In this document: piece by piece, positions 35,189 through 45,279 of the stretch
How positions within the stretch are numbered: position 1 is the first letter of the stretch
How the letters are laid out: every line of letters starts with the position of its first letter
NCBI RefSeq assembly: GCF_903915725.1
Contig: NZ_CAIWTY010000046.1
Location: 1 to 64,000 of the forward strand
Source of the DNA: an uncultured Rhodopila sp.
Lineage (GTDB): Bacteria; Pseudomonadota; Alphaproteobacteria; Acetobacterales; Acetobacteraceae
Direction of reading: 5' to 3'
Length of the DNA stretch: 64,000 nt
Made by a program: the position numbers and the translations under genes
Notes under the pieces: generated by a model
What the model was told of the DNA's origin: nothing
Databases searched by the model: none
Seen by the model: the letters and a program-made list of their open reading frames with translations, nothing else

Positions 35189-36439
35189 TCAGTTCCGGTG
35201 CTGCAAGTCCATCACGTCGCGGTACGGGATCGCGCCCATCATCAGCTCCGCGTCATCGACGATCGGAATCGCGCGAAAGCTGTAACGCGCGAACAGCTTC
35301 GCCGCCTCTTTCACGGTCGCGCCAGTGTTCAGCGTCACCAAATTCGTGGTCATCACGTCCGCCAGCCGATCGGCCGGTTCGGCCTGCATGATCTCCTTGA
35401 TATCGAGCACGCCAATCAACCGCCGGGTCTCGTCGAGCACATAGACATACATCACCACGTCGGCGTCCTTGGCCACGATGCGGTAGTCATCCAGGACCTG
35501 CCGGATGGTCGTCTCCGGCGGGAAGGTGATCACATGGGTCGTCGCAAAATGCACGATCGTATCGTCGTGGTGCTCCAGCAGATGCTGGATCTTGCGCGCC
35601 TCCTCGGTGTCGATCAGTTCGAGGATGTCGTCGACATCAGGCGCCGGCAGCACGGCCAGGATGTCCGCCGCCTGCGCCGGACTCATGTCGTTGATCAGTT
35701 CGGCCGCCCGCCCGGTATCGAGTGAGGAGATCAGCTCGCGCTGCACCCGCGGCTCGATTTCCTCCAGGGTGTCGGAGGCATGTTCGGTCTCGAGTTCGTT
35801 GAAGATTGCCAGGCGTTCATCCGGGTCGAGCTCTTCCAGGATGTCGGCCAGGTCCACCGGGTGGATCTCCGGCAGCTTCGCCTTCAGCACGGTCAGCTTG
35901 ACGTCGCCATGGAAGCCGCTGATGTCCTCCGGCAGGCGCTGGACATAGGTCCAGGGGATGGTGTCGTCGTTGATGCGGCTGGCGATGGAGCGCAGCAGAT
36001 CGGCCAGCGGCCGCAGGCCGATGCGGCGCAGGAAGGCGGCCCGCGAGCAATCCACGTCGGTGGCGTACAGCCGCCCCTGCCGCAGCGCCAGCTTGATGTC
36101 GTAGACCACCTCGACCTCGTCGTCGTCGCAGTCGAGCACCTTCTTGTCCAGCAGGTGGTCCTTCAGGCAGACCTGCCCCTCCGCCGGTTCGCCCTTCACC
36201 TCGGCGGTGGTGGCCGCGTCGATCAGCAGGCGAGGCGTCAGCTCCGTCACCTTCGACCACGGCACCAGCAGCGACTTGTGCCCGAACGGCCGCTTGACCA
36301 GGGCGTGCGTGACCTCCGGGATCTTGCCCTGCTCGGTGACGACCAGGTCCGCCAGTTTGCCGATCTTCTTGCCGGCGATCACGGCGGGTACCCCGATGAG
36401 GTCGCTCAGCAAATAGCTGCGCTCGATCTGCATGTTCAT
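35189..36439 (-). CDS. MgtE-like cytosolic protein: PRC barrel, MgtE_N and CBS pair, no membrane domain
   Basis: 416 residues from ATG 36439 (MNMQIERSYLLSDLIG). The first 100 residues include a PRC-barrel-like stretch (SDLIGVPAVIAGKKIGKLAD, TEQGKIPEVTHALVKRPF). Next comes the MgtE N superhelix (LPEIHPVDLADILEELDPDE, SLDTGRAAELINDMSPAQAA, DILAVLPAPDVDDILELIDT) and then two CBS domains (THVITFPPETTIRQVLDDYR and RLADVMTTNLVTLNTGATVK, ending RAIPIVDD). It lacks the five helices of the MgtE Mg channel. It stands five bases after a small membrane protein that follows an NRAMP-like gene, so it probably senses Mg for that transporter. Confidence 0.85.
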   Translation of the reverse strand: MNMQIERSYLLSDLIGVPAVIAGKKIGKLADLVVTEQGKIPEVTHALVKRPFGHKSLLVPWSKVTELTPRLLIDAATTAEVKGEPAEGQVCLKDHLLDKKVLDCDDDEVEVVYDIKLALRQGRLYATDVDCSRAAFLRRIGLRPLADLLRSIASRINDDTIPWTYVQRLPEDISGFHGDVKLTVLKAKLPEIHPVDLADILEELDPDERLAIFNELETEHASDTLEEIEPRVQRELISSLDTGRAAELINDMSPAQAADILAVLPAPDVDDILELIDTEEARKIQHLLEHHDDTIVHFATTHVITFPPETTIRQVLDDYRIVAKDADVVMYVYVLDETRRLIGVLDIKEIMQAEPADRLADVMTTNLVTLNTGATVKEAAKLFARYSFRAIPIVDDAELMMGAIPYRDVMDLQHRN

Positions 36440-36443
36440 GGCG

Positions 36444-36638
36444 CTACCGGGACAATGTGACGATGAACTTGTAGGCGAGCAGGCCGACGAGCACGAGAAG
36501 GTAGACCCGCAGCGCCAGCAGCGCGAGGCGTACCGGCAGTGACATGGTGATGCGCGGCGTCGCGTATTTGCGGTTGATGTCCCGGATCTTCTCCAGGTTG
36601 CCGGCAAACAGCGAGCGGAGGGCGTGGGCTATCGGCAT
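36444..36638 (-). CDS. small membrane protein in the NRAMP/MgtE-like operon
   Basis: 64 residues. The first half is basic and soluble (GNLEKIRDINRKYATPRITM). Residues 37-60 form one membrane helix (RLALLALRVYLLVLVGLLAY) ending FIVTLSR. It starts 23 bases after the stop of the NRAMP-like transporter and ends five bases before the MgtE-like gene, so the three are probably one operon. It may be a membrane subunit or tether for the cytosolic MgtE-like protein. I do not recognise a family. Confidence 0.6.
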   Translation of the reverse strand: MPIAHALRSLFAGNLEKIRDINRKYATPRITMSLPVRLALLALRVYLLVLVGLLAYKFIVTLSR

Positions 36639-36661
36639 GGTTTCCTCGCAGCCGGATGGTG

Positions 36662-37930
36662 TCAGGTAAACAGGGCGGGGAACAGCGCGCTGATGCCATA
36701 GCAGGTGGACAGCACGATGATCGTCGCGATGATGACCCCGCCGATGACGTTCTGGATGCGCGAGTTGCAGTACTCGCCCATGGTTTCGCGATCGTTCAGC
36801 AGCAGGATCAGGAACACCAGCGCGGCGGGCAGCAGGGTCACCGCGACGACCTGGACGAACAGCGTGATCAGCACCAGCGGCGCGCCCGGAATCAGCACCA
36901 CGAGGCCGGCGGTCACCAGGGTGAAGAAGTAGCTGACATAGAACCAGGGCGCTTCCTTGATCTTGGTGTTTAACGAGTGCGCCCAGCCGAAGATCTCGCC
37001 GAACGCCCAGGAACTGGCGAGCGAGATGCAGATCGCCCCGAGCAGTCCGGCATCGAACAGGCCGATGGCCATCATCGCGCCGGCATATTTGTTTGTCTGC
37101 ATGACCAGGACGGAGGCCTGTGCCGCGTCGTCGATATCCACGCCGTGCAAGATGGTGCCGGTCAACACGACGATGAAGATAGCTACCACGACGGTAATGA
37201 TGGCGCCGGTCCAGGTGTCGAACCGGCCCCAGGGGATGTCCTTCTCCCGCATGCCCTTGTCCACTACCGAGCTTTGCTGGAAGAACAGCATCCAGGGCGC
37301 GATGGTGGTGCCGATATTCGCCATCAGGAAGAAGAACATCTCGCCGTTGAAGCCGCCCGGGAAGTTCGGCAACACGCCATCCGCCAGGATCCGGCCGAGG
37401 GGCGGATGCACCAGGAACGCGGCGGGAATGTAGATCAGGTTCAGCAGACAGAAGCCGAGGGCGATTTTCTCCCAGGTCCAGTAGCGGCCGTTCAGCACCA
37501 TGAAGCCCATCAACAGGCACACCGCCAGAACCGTCAGCCATTCAGGCACGCCAAAGATGCGCATGGCGGCGGTCATGCCGATGAACTCGGTCACCAGCGT
37601 GAGCCAGTCGACCAGCATCAGGTCGAGCAGGGAGAACCATCCCCAGAACGACCCGAACCCGTCGAAGATCGCCTCCGCATGGCCGCGCTTGGTGACGGCA
37701 CCAAGTCGGACCGTCATTTCTTGTACATAATAGGCAACAGGGATCAGGACCAGCAGAAACCAGATCAGATGGTAGCCGTATTTGGCGCCGGTCGCGGCGT
37801 AGGTCGTGATGCCGCCGGCATCGTTGTCGGCGATCATCACAACCAGCCCGGGGCCGGCAAGCATGAAGTAAAGCGAAACGGATTTCCAGACGCGCCGGAA
37901 CAGGTAGTAGCACTTGGTGATGAAATTCAC
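36662..37930 (-). CDS. NRAMP-family divalent metal transporter with altered motifs
   Basis: 422 residues, about 11 spans. It resembles NRAMP/MntH, but span 1 reads MIADNDAGGITTYAATGAKY where canonical proteins have DPGN. Span 6 reads FFFLMANIGTTIAPWMLFFQ, which lacks the MPH motif whose Met favours transition metals over Mg or Ca. This is the pattern of NRAMP-related Mg transporters, and the two downstream genes include an MgtE-like Mg-sensing protein. Mg import is therefore more likely than Mn or Fe, as inference. Two long loops carry many aromatic residues. Confidence 0.82.
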   Translation of the reverse strand: MNFITKCYYLFRRVWKSVSLYFMLAGPGLVVMIADNDAGGITTYAATGAKYGYHLIWFLLVLIPVAYYVQEMTVRLGAVTKRGHAEAIFDGFGSFWGWFSLLDLMLVDWLTLVTEFIGMTAAMRIFGVPEWLTVLAVCLLMGFMVLNGRYWTWEKIALGFCLLNLIYIPAAFLVHPPLGRILADGVLPNFPGGFNGEMFFFLMANIGTTIAPWMLFFQQSSVVDKGMREKDIPWGRFDTWTGAIITVVVAIFIVVLTGTILHGVDIDDAAQASVLVMQTNKYAGAMMAIGLFDAGLLGAICISLASSWAFGEIFGWAHSLNTKIKEAPWFYVSYFFTLVTAGLVVLIPGAPLVLITLFVQVVAVTLLPAALVFLILLLNDRETMGEYCNSRIQNVIGGVIIATIIVLSTCYGISALFPALFT

Positions 37931-38126
37931 GTCCGGTGTCGCTCTCGGTATAATTCGGCCTCGCGGCGGGGTAGTTCATCGCGCGCCGGGTTTCAAGCCG
38001 GTATCCGCAAGCCGGAATCTTGTAACACTGGCGTCATGGTGGTCGCCGCCGGGCCGATGCCAGCCGGTCCACGCACGCCGGCGGTCGGAGCCCGGACGGC
38101 TCCCGAGCCGCTTTGCTGCGCCCGGG

Positions 38127-38885
38127 TCAGGCAGGTAGTATGCGCTGGCGGACGATCACCGCGGTGCCCGAAGTATCGGGTATCAACACCGGAGTCTCCG
38201 GCTTGTCGGCGAGGTATTCATTTACGGCGCGGGTCACCCCTGGCCACCGGCCACTGCCATAATCATGCACAACGATCAGGCCCTGCGGGGACATGCGTGG
38301 ATGGAAATATTCGAGTCCCGCTCTTACCGGTTGATAAAGATCGCAGTCGATGTGAACAAAGGCGAAGCGCTGGTCAAATGGGATAGCGCCCGCGGAATCC
38401 GGAAAACGCCCGACCACGAAGTGGATACGGTCGGATTGGCCGACGAAGGCGCAAACTTTGTCCACCGAAACGTCCTGGAAATGATGGGATACGCCGCCGA
38501 TCGGATCTGCATCGCAATCTTCATCCGGAAAGCCTTGGAAGGTGTCCAGCAAGTACAGCTCTCTCCCGGGAGCGAGGCTGTGGATTACTTTTGCCGAATT
38601 GCCTCGCCACACACCGAGCTCCGCGAACGCACCAGGAACGCCGGCCGCCTCGAGCGCGGCGATGTTGGTCGCGAAAAACGCGAGACGAACCATGTCCAGG
38701 TCATTGCCCTTCGGCTTCCCCGAGATCCAATGCCGACGCAGAGCCAAAAAGTCGGCCCGGCTATTTCGGAGAGCAATGGGTAATTGCTGGAGCAGAAGCG
38801 CGCCGCTTGAGTTGATAGCTCCAACCGCCAGGTCGCGAACGGCACGCTCAAACCATCTCATCCAAGAATTCCCGCCATCGAACAT
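38127..38885 (-). CDS. TylF/MycF-family O-methyltransferase
   Basis: 252 residues. S-adenosylmethionine fold with AFAELGVWRGNSAKVIHSLA (motif I), ELYLLDTFQGFPDEDCDADP, VVGRFPDSAGAIP, AFVHIDCDLYQPVRAGLEYF and GLIVVHDYGSGRWPGVTRAV. The DCD and HDYG segments match the metal- and substrate-binding sites of macrocin-type sugar O-methyltransferases. There is no polyketide or other sugar-pathway gene nearby, so a glycan or lipid sugar is more likely. Codon use is somewhat less GC-rich than in neighbours, which may mean later acquisition. Confidence 0.82.
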   Translation of the reverse strand: MFDGGNSWMRWFERAVRDLAVGAINSSGALLLQQLPIALRNSRADFLALRRHWISGKPKGNDLDMVRLAFFATNIAALEAAGVPGAFAELGVWRGNSAKVIHSLAPGRELYLLDTFQGFPDEDCDADPIGGVSHHFQDVSVDKVCAFVGQSDRIHFVVGRFPDSAGAIPFDQRFAFVHIDCDLYQPVRAGLEYFHPRMSPQGLIVVHDYGSGRWPGVTRAVNEYLADKPETPVLIPDTSGTAVIVRQRILPA

Positions 38886-39245
38886 AAGCCGAGGAGCCGG
38901 CAGAGCAGCTTCGTCAACGGACCTGACCCTTGCGGTCCGCGGCTAGGCGGCGCGAGACGTATCGCGGGGGCATCGGTTCCGGTGAATATCAACATACCGG
39001 GAAGAATGAGCGAGAGCACCGTATCGGGCAAGCGCAATAACCGGGGCGGTAAGCCGCGGTGGTTCGCTATCGCGACCGAGGTTGCCGGGCCGTCGCGCTT
39101 GGTCGTTCACAGGACGAACGGCTGCCCGGGTGGCGACGCAGGGGGAGCTTCGCTACCGGCAATTTTCGCTTGAACGCCATCGCATGCTCGGTCACCGGTA
39201 CGCCTGCCGGCGGATCCAACCGTCGCTTCGGGCCCGCTCACATTG
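38886..39245. other. gene-free stretch
   Basis: About 360 bases between two minus-strand genes. I find no reading frame with family features, no tRNA and no repeat of the window's families. The bases close to the TylF start presumably hold its promoter. Confidence 0.6.
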
Positions 39246-39935
39246 TTAGATCGGCGTTCCGACAATTGCGCCAACCCCGGCCGTTACCCCCATCGCAAGT
39301 GCACCCCAAAACAAGACGCGCGCTGCGCCCTTGAACATGCCCGCCCCGCCGGCGCGGGCAGCCAGTGCGCCGAGCGCAGCCAGGAAGGCGAGCGAGGTTC
39401 CGGCGACAACGGGGATCAGGTTCGGGCCGGTTACGAGCACGGCGCAGGCCAATGGCAGAATGGCACCAACCGTGAAGCTCGCCCCGGATGCCGCAGCGGC
39501 TTGTAGCGGCCGGGCTGATTGCGCATCGCTGATGCCGATCTCGTCGCGAGCATGGGCACCCAAGGCGTCATGGGCCATGAGGTGCTTCACAACTTCCCTC
39601 GCCAGTTCGACGGTCAGGCCGCGCTCGACGTAAATATTTGTGAGTTCCTGACGTTCGTAATCCAAATCCGTCTCATGCGAACGCCGCTCCAGCGCGAGAT
39701 CGGCTTTCTCGGTGTCGGACTGTGAACTTACGGAGACGTACTCCCCGGCGGCCATGGCCATGGCCCCGGCGGCGAGGCTTGCGATGCCAGCGATGAGAAT
39801 GCTGGCGTGAGTGGCATTTGAAGAAGCAACGCCCAACAGCAGGCTGCCGGTCGACAGAATGCCGTCATTTGCGCCCAAAACGGCAGCGCGCAGCCACCCG
39901 GTGCGATGCGAACGATGCTGTTCCTTGGGTGGCAT
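39246..39935 (-). CDS. VIT1/CCC1-family membrane protein
   Basis: 229 residues. Typical VIT family: LRAAVLGANDGILSTGSLLL near residue 15, IASLAAGAMAMAAGEYVSVS, the metal-loop region rich in Glu (DTEKADLALERRSHETDLDY), then DALGAHARDEIGI, and three C-terminal spans (FTVGAILPLACAVLVTG, FLAALGALAARAGG, LFWGALAMGVTAGVGAIVG). Members move Fe(II) or Mn(II) out of the cytosol or into stores, coupled to protons. The loop glutamates are kept. Whether it handles Fe or Mn cannot be said. Isolated gene. Confidence 0.87.
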   Translation of the reverse strand: MPPKEQHRSHRTGWLRAAVLGANDGILSTGSLLLGVASSNATHASILIAGIASLAAGAMAMAAGEYVSVSSQSDTEKADLALERRSHETDLDYERQELTNIYVERGLTVELAREVVKHLMAHDALGAHARDEIGISDAQSARPLQAAAASGASFTVGAILPLACAVLVTGPNLIPVVAGTSLAFLAALGALAARAGGAGMFKGAARVLFWGALAMGVTAGVGAIVGTPI

Positions 39936-40026
39936 GACGGTCTCGCTAGGGTTTCGGCCATCGCTTGGCTGCCGGGCGGGTTCGCGAGCAAGGCTGCAGG
40001 CTGCATTTCACACCCGCAACCCGCGC

Positions 40027-40066
40027 ATCTCCGGCGCCCTCTGTCTATCTCCGGCGCCCTCTATTT
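40027..40066 (+). repeat. 20-bp tandem duplication
   Basis: ATCTCCGGCGCCCTCTGTCT is followed directly by ATCTCCGGCGCCCTCTATTT (17 of 20 bases identical). It lies downstream of leuB and upstream of the VIT gene start, outside any coding frame. Confidence 0.7.
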
Positions 40067-40106
40067 ATTGACGCCTTGGTCAAATCCAATTCGCCGCCGG
40101 CATCAC

Positions 40107-41219
<1,113 letters not shown>

Positions 41220-41238
41220 GGCGGGTCTTTCGAGCGGT

Positions 41239-41859
41239 TCAGGCGGCGGTGGATGGCATCCAGGATTGCGTCTTGCGGCGGTTGGCTTCGAAGCTATCGA
41301 TCCTGGCGCCGTGCTGGAGGGTCTGCCCGATATCGTCCAGTCCGTTCAACAGCGAATGCTTGCGGAACGGGTCGATGTCAAAGCCGATCTCCTCGCCGTT
41401 GGGGCGGATGACGAGCTGGCGGGCGAGGTCGATGGTGACGCGGGCGTTGCCGCCGAGCTTCGAATCCTCGATCAACTGGTCGCACACCGCGCGCGGCAGG
41501 CGGATCGGCAGGATGCCGTTCTTGAAACTGTTGTTGTAGAAGATGTCGGCGAAGTCGGGGGCGATGATGCAGCGGATGCCGAAGTCGAGCAGTGCCCAGG
41601 GGGCGTGCTCGCGCGACGAACCGCAGCCGAAGTTCTCATGCGCGATGATGATCTGCGCCTGGCGGTAGGGATCCTGGTTCAGGACGAAGTCCGGGTTCTC
41701 GGAGCCGTCCTTGTTGAACCGCAGCGGGTCGAACAGGTGGACGCCGAGGCCGGAGCGCTTGATGGTTTTCAGGAACCGCGCCGGGATGATTTTATCGGTG
41801 TCGATGTTCTGCATCGGCATCGGCGCGGCGATGGCGGTCAAGGTGGTGAAGGGGGTCAT
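41239..41859 (-). CDS. leuD: 3-isopropylmalate dehydratase small subunit
   Basis: 206 residues. Partner of LeuC in isomerising 2- to 3-isopropylmalate. Signatures: [40 protein letters not shown] (the swivelling-domain active-site Ser and Arg), [20 protein letters not shown] and the C-terminal helix. In the leu operon leuC is upstream, but here 680 bases containing repeats and a GIY-YIG gene separate leuC from leuD. The operon may therefore be interrupted and leuD need its own promoter. Confidence 0.95.
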   Translation of the reverse strand: MTPFTTLTAIAAPMPMQNIDTDKIIPARFLKTIKRSGLGVHLFDPLRFNKDGSENPDFVLNQDPYRQAQIIIAHENFGCGSSREHAPWALLDFGIRCIIAPDFADIFYNNSFKNGILPIRLPRAVCDQLIEDSKLGGNARVTIDLARQLVIRPNGEEIGFDIDPFRKHSLLNGLDDIGQTLQHGARIDSFEANRRKTQSWMPSTAA

Positions 41860-41903
41860 GATGAAGTTCCCTGGCCTGTGATGCGTGGCGCAGGCCCTTC
41901 CCC

Positions 41904-41940
41904 CGTCATGGCGGGCGAAGGCCCGCCATCCACGCCTTTG
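41904..41940. repeat. REP-like half copy
   Basis: CGTCATGGCGGGCGAAGGCC followed by CGCCATCCACGCCTTTG. The stem GGCGGGC/GCCCGCC is perfect. It sits between leuD and the GIY-YIG gene, in the reverse orientation to the classical copy. Confidence 0.8.
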
Positions 41941-42014
41941 GGACGGGCGGCACTAACCGGTGTTGCGGCGTAGTATTTACGGTTCGTTAACGACTTTGGT
42001 GTATTCGTGCCGGG

Positions 42015-42302
42015 ATGCACGGCGGGTATGTCTACATCATGTCGAACCGGAAGCACGGTACGCTTTACGTAGGCGTAACCGCCGACATCGTCCGGCGCGC
42101 CTGGGAGCATCGGACCGGCTATGTGGACGGGTTCACCCGCCGCTATGGGTTGGAGCGCCTTATTTGGTTCGAGCGCCATGAGGAGATCGTCCCGGCGATC
42201 CGACGGGAAAAGAACATCAAAGACTGGCCGCGGGCCTGGAAGGTCCGGCTGATCGAAAAGATGAACCCCGAATGGGAGGATCTGTATCCGACGCTGTTCT
42301 GA
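42015..42302 (+). CDS. GIY-YIG nuclease domain protein (UPF0213-like)
   Basis: 95 residues. The whole protein is one GIY-YIG domain: GYVYIMSNRKHGTLYVGVTA carries the GIY-like and YVG motifs with a Tyr pair, followed by DIVRRAWEHRTGYVDGFTRR (catalytic Arg), LIWFERHEEIVPAIRREKNI KDW, and near the end the Glu-Trp region NPEWEDLY. It is on the plus strand, opposite to leu genes, between leuD and leuC, and REP-type repeats lie within 75 bases upstream and 50 bases downstream. Stand-alone members of this group have no proven role. Confidence 0.88.
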   Translation: MHGGYVYIMSNRKHGTLYVGVTADIVRRAWEHRTGYVDGFTRRYGLERLIWFERHEEIVPAIRREKNIKDWPRAWKVRLIEKMNPEWEDLYPTLF

Positions 42303-42350
42303 CGACCGCAGCGCCCATGCTGGTCGCGGCATGAGCCGCCACGCTCCCTC

Positions 42351-42492
42351 CGTCATGGCGGGCGAAGGCCCGCCATCCACGCCTTGCGACCCGGGCTGGG
42401 CCACTGGCGCTCCCGGCGATCCTGTGATCTGCGGCCCCGCTCTCACTCGCCGTAGCAAAGGCGTGGATGGCGGGCCTCCGCCCGCCATGACG
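42351..42492. repeat. REPIN-like element, complete copy with long loop
   Basis: First arm CGTCATGGCGGGCGAAGGCC/CGCCATCCACGCC at 42351-42383, second arm AAAGGCGTGGATGGCGGGC ... CGCCCGCCATGACG at 42457-42492, with about 70 bases of loop. It lies between the GIY-YIG stop and the leuC stop. Here both arms are the same GGCGGGC type. Confidence 0.82.
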
Positions 42493-42538
42493 CTGAGAGG
42501 TCCCTGCCCGCCTGCCCGGTGCAATGCCGCACCCATCC

Positions 42539-43957
42539 TCACACCAACTGCCGCACGTCGGTCAGCCGCCCGGTCACCGCCGCCGCCGCGGCCATCGCGG
42601 GGGACAGCAGATGGGTCCGGCCATTCGGACCCTGGCGGCCTTCAAAGTTGCGGTTCGAGGTGCTGGCGCAACGCTGGCCCGGGGTCAACTTGTCCGGGTT
42701 CATGCCAAGGCACATCGAGCAGCATGGATCGCGCCACTCAAACCCGGCCTCCAGCAGCACGCGGTCCAACCCCTCCTCCTCCGCCTGGCGCTTGACCAGG
42801 CCGGAGCCGGGGACCACCAGCGCCTGCACGCCGTCCGCAACGCGGCGGCCCTTCGCCACGGCGGCAGCGGCGCGGATGTCCTCGATGCGGCCGTTCGTGC
42901 AAGACCCGATGAACACCACGTCGATCGGCAGATCCTGCAGCGCCTGGCCGGGCTTCAGCGCCATGTATTCCAGCATGCGGTTCAACTGGAACCGCTTGCC
43001 CTCATCGGCCTCATCCGCCGGGTTCGGCACCACGCCGGTCACCGGCACCACCGCGCCGGGAGTCGTGCCCCAGGTGACCATCGGCGCGATCTCCGCCGCG
43101 GTCAGTTTCACGACCGTGTCGAAATGCGCGCCCGGATCGGACGGGAGCGTTTTCCAGTACGCCACCGCCTGCTCGAACGCCTCGCCCTTGGGCGCGAAAT
43201 CCCGCCCGCGCAGATAGTCGAACGTGGTCTGGTCCGGCGCGATCAAACCCGCCCGCGCGCCCGCCTCGATCGACATGTTGCTGACGGTGCAGCGCCCGGC
43301 CATATCCAGTGCCCGGATGGTGTCGCCGGTATATTCGATGACGTGCCCGTTGCCGCCCGCCGTGGTGATCTTGCCGATGATCGCCAGCACGATGTCCTTG
43401 GCCGAGCAGCCGAAGCCGAGCGTGCCGGACACGTCGATCTGCATGTTCTTGGCCGGGTTCTGCAACAGGGTCTGGGTGGCCATGACATGCTCCACCTCCG
43501 ACGTGCCAATGCCGAACGCCAGGGCGCCCAAAGCGCCATGGGTTGAGGTGTGGCTGTCGCCGCAGACGATCGTCGTTCCGGGCAAAGACAGGCCCAGCTC
43601 CGGCCCGATGATGTGCACGATGCCCTGGCGCACATCCAGGATCGGGATGTAGGGCACGCCGAACTCGACGACGTTCTTCTCCAGCGTCTCGACCTGGATG
43701 CGGCTGTCTTCCTCCTTGATATCGGAGGGAATGCGCGAGCCTACGGTCGGGATGTTGTGGTCCGCCACGGCGATGGTGCAGTCCGGGCGGCGCACCTTGC
43801 GGCCGGCGGCGCGCAGGCCCTCGAAGGCCTGCGGACTGGTGACCTCGTGCACGAGGTGGCGGTCGATGTAGAGGATGCAGGTGCCGTCCGGAAGGCGCTC
43901 CACGACGTGACTGTCCCAGATCTTGTCGAAAAGGGTGCGTGGCCTGCTGGCGGACAT
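42539..43957 (-). CDS. leuC: 3-isopropylmalate dehydratase large subunit
   Basis: 472 residues from [20 protein letters not shown] (ATG 43957). Aconitase-family [4Fe-4S] enzyme. Cluster cysteines fall in [20 protein letters not shown] and [20 protein letters not shown]. Other landmarks: [48 protein letters not shown], and [20 protein letters not shown]. It pairs with LeuD. A start 50 codons further upstream gives unrelated sequence. Leu genes here read leuC - (repeats, GIY-YIG) - leuD - leuB. Confidence 0.95.
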   Translation of the reverse strand: MSASRPRTLFDKIWDSHVVERLPDGTCILYIDRHLVHEVTSPQAFEGLRAAGRKVRRPDCTIAVADHNIPTVGSRIPSDIKEEDSRIQVETLEKNVVEFGVPYIPILDVRQGIVHIIGPELGLSLPGTTIVCGDSHTSTHGALGALAFGIGTSEVEHVMATQTLLQNPAKNMQIDVSGTLGFGCSAKDIVLAIIGKITTAGGNGHVIEYTGDTIRALDMAGRCTVSNMSIEAGARAGLIAPDQTTFDYLRGRDFAPKGEAFEQAVAYWKTLPSDPGAHFDTVVKLTAAEIAPMVTWGTTPGAVVPVTGVVPNPADEADEGKRFQLNRMLEYMALKPGQALQDLPIDVVFIGSCTNGRIEDIRAAAAVAKGRRVADGVQALVVPGSGLVKRQAEEEGLDRVLLEAGFEWRDPCCSMCLGMNPDKLTPGQRCASTSNRNFEGRQGPNGRTHLLSPAMAAAAAVTGRLTDVRQLV

Positions 43958-44033
43958 GGTTTCTCCCGAAGGTGATGCGATCCAAACGGCTGATTTGAAC
44001 GAAGCTTTCGCCGGACGCAACCCGCGGGGCCGT

Positions 44034-45224
44034 TCAGGCGGGGCGATCCAGCCATGCAAGCGCACCTTTGGCCGCCGCCACGCCGGTGCTGAAGCAGGCT
44101 TGCAGCAGATAGCCACCCGTCGGCGCCTCCCAGTCCAGCATTTCTCCGGCGGCGAACACCCCCGGGCGATCTCGCAGCATCAGGGTGGAGTCGAACGCAT
44201 CGGCGCGCAGGCCGCCGGCGGAGGAGATGGCGCGTTCAATCGGCGCGGGCGCGGTCAAGCGCAGCGGAAGGTGCTTGATCAGCGCGGCCAGGTCGCCGGA
44301 CGGGGCGCCGGCATGCAGGGCTTCCTGCACCAGGCAGATCGATTCCGGCGGCAGCCCGGCCTGCTTGCGCAGCGTGTTGGCCAGCGACTGGCTGCGCCGC
44401 GGCCCCCCCAGACGATCCGCCAGAGCGGCCTGGCTGAGGTCCGGCCGCAGGTCGATCTCGATCGTGGCTGAGCCGGTGGCTTCTATGGCGTCGCGCAGAC
44501 GGGCGGACAGGGCGTAGATTGCGCTGCCTTCCAGGCCGGTGGCGGTGATCACCGCCTCGCCGCGCACCAGCTCGCCGCCGAACCGGATGGCCAGGCGCTT
44601 CAGCGGGGTGCCGGCGAAGCGGTCGCGCAGGTGCGGCGACCAGTCCACCAGGAACCCGCAATTCGCCGGCCGCAACGGGGCGACCGCGCCGGGCAGGTTC
44701 GCGGTCCAGGCGGCATCGGAGCCCAGGCGCGGCCAGGATGCTCCGCCGCAGGCCAGGATCGTGACGTCCGGTCGTTCAGGGGCGGTGCCGTCGAAGCGGA
44801 GCCCGCCGTCCGCGTCCCAGCCCAACCAGCGCTGCCGGGCACGCAACTGCACGCCCAGATCGCCCAGCCGGCGCAACCAGGCGCGCAGCAGCGGGGAGGC
44901 TTTCATGGCAGCCGGAAACACCCGTCCGGTAGACCCGATGAACGTCGGCTGTCCCAGGGCGTTGCACCAGGCGATCAGCGCCTCGGGCGGGTAATCGCGG
45001 ATGATCGGTTCCAGCCAGGACCGCGCCGTGGCGTAACGGGAGAGAAAGGTGTCCAGCGGTTCGGAATGGGTCAGGTTCAGGCCGCCGCGGCCGGCCATCA
45101 TCAGTTTGCGGCCGACGGAGGGCATGTGGTCGTAGACGGTGACGTTCAGCCCGGCCTGAGCCAGGGTTTCCGCAGCGATGAGGCCGGCGGGGCCTCCGCC
45201 GATGATGGCGGCAGTTTGGGTCAA
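44034..45224 (-). CDS. FAD-dependent flavoprotein, TIGR03862 / HI0933 family
   Basis: 396 residues. The dinucleotide motif is [20 protein letters not shown], followed by [20 protein letters not shown], a signature of the HI0933-like group (GRKxxxxGxGxxNxT), and near the C-terminus [20 protein letters not shown] and [20 protein letters not shown] for FAD binding. The subgroup that matches best is the PP_4765-like flavoproteins. The reaction is unknown; it may be an NAD(P)H-linked reductase. No partner gene is visible. Confidence 0.84.
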   Translation of the reverse strand: MTQTAAIIGGGPAGLIAAETLAQAGLNVTVYDHMPSVGRKLMMAGRGGLNLTHSEPLDTFLSRYATARSWLEPIIRDYPPEALIAWCNALGQPTFIGSTGRVFPAAMKASPLLRAWLRRLGDLGVQLRARQRWLGWDADGGLRFDGTAPERPDVTILACGGASWPRLGSDAAWTANLPGAVAPLRPANCGFLVDWSPHLRDRFAGTPLKRLAIRFGGELVRGEAVITATGLEGSAIYALSARLRDAIEATGSATIEIDLRPDLSQAALADRLGGPRRSQSLANTLRKQAGLPPESICLVQEALHAGAPSGDLAALIKHLPLRLTAPAPIERAISSAGGLRADAFDSTLMLRDRPGVFAAGEMLDWEAPTGGYLLQACFSTGVAAAKGALAWLDRPA

Positions 45225-45279
45225 TGGGTGTCCTTGTTGCTTTTGGGGGAACCATCGCCGCCGGTGGCGGGAGAAAGAC

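Noticed and set aside
42524-43546. 340-residue plus-strand frame opposite leuC
   Set aside because: Antisense shadow of a certain gene.
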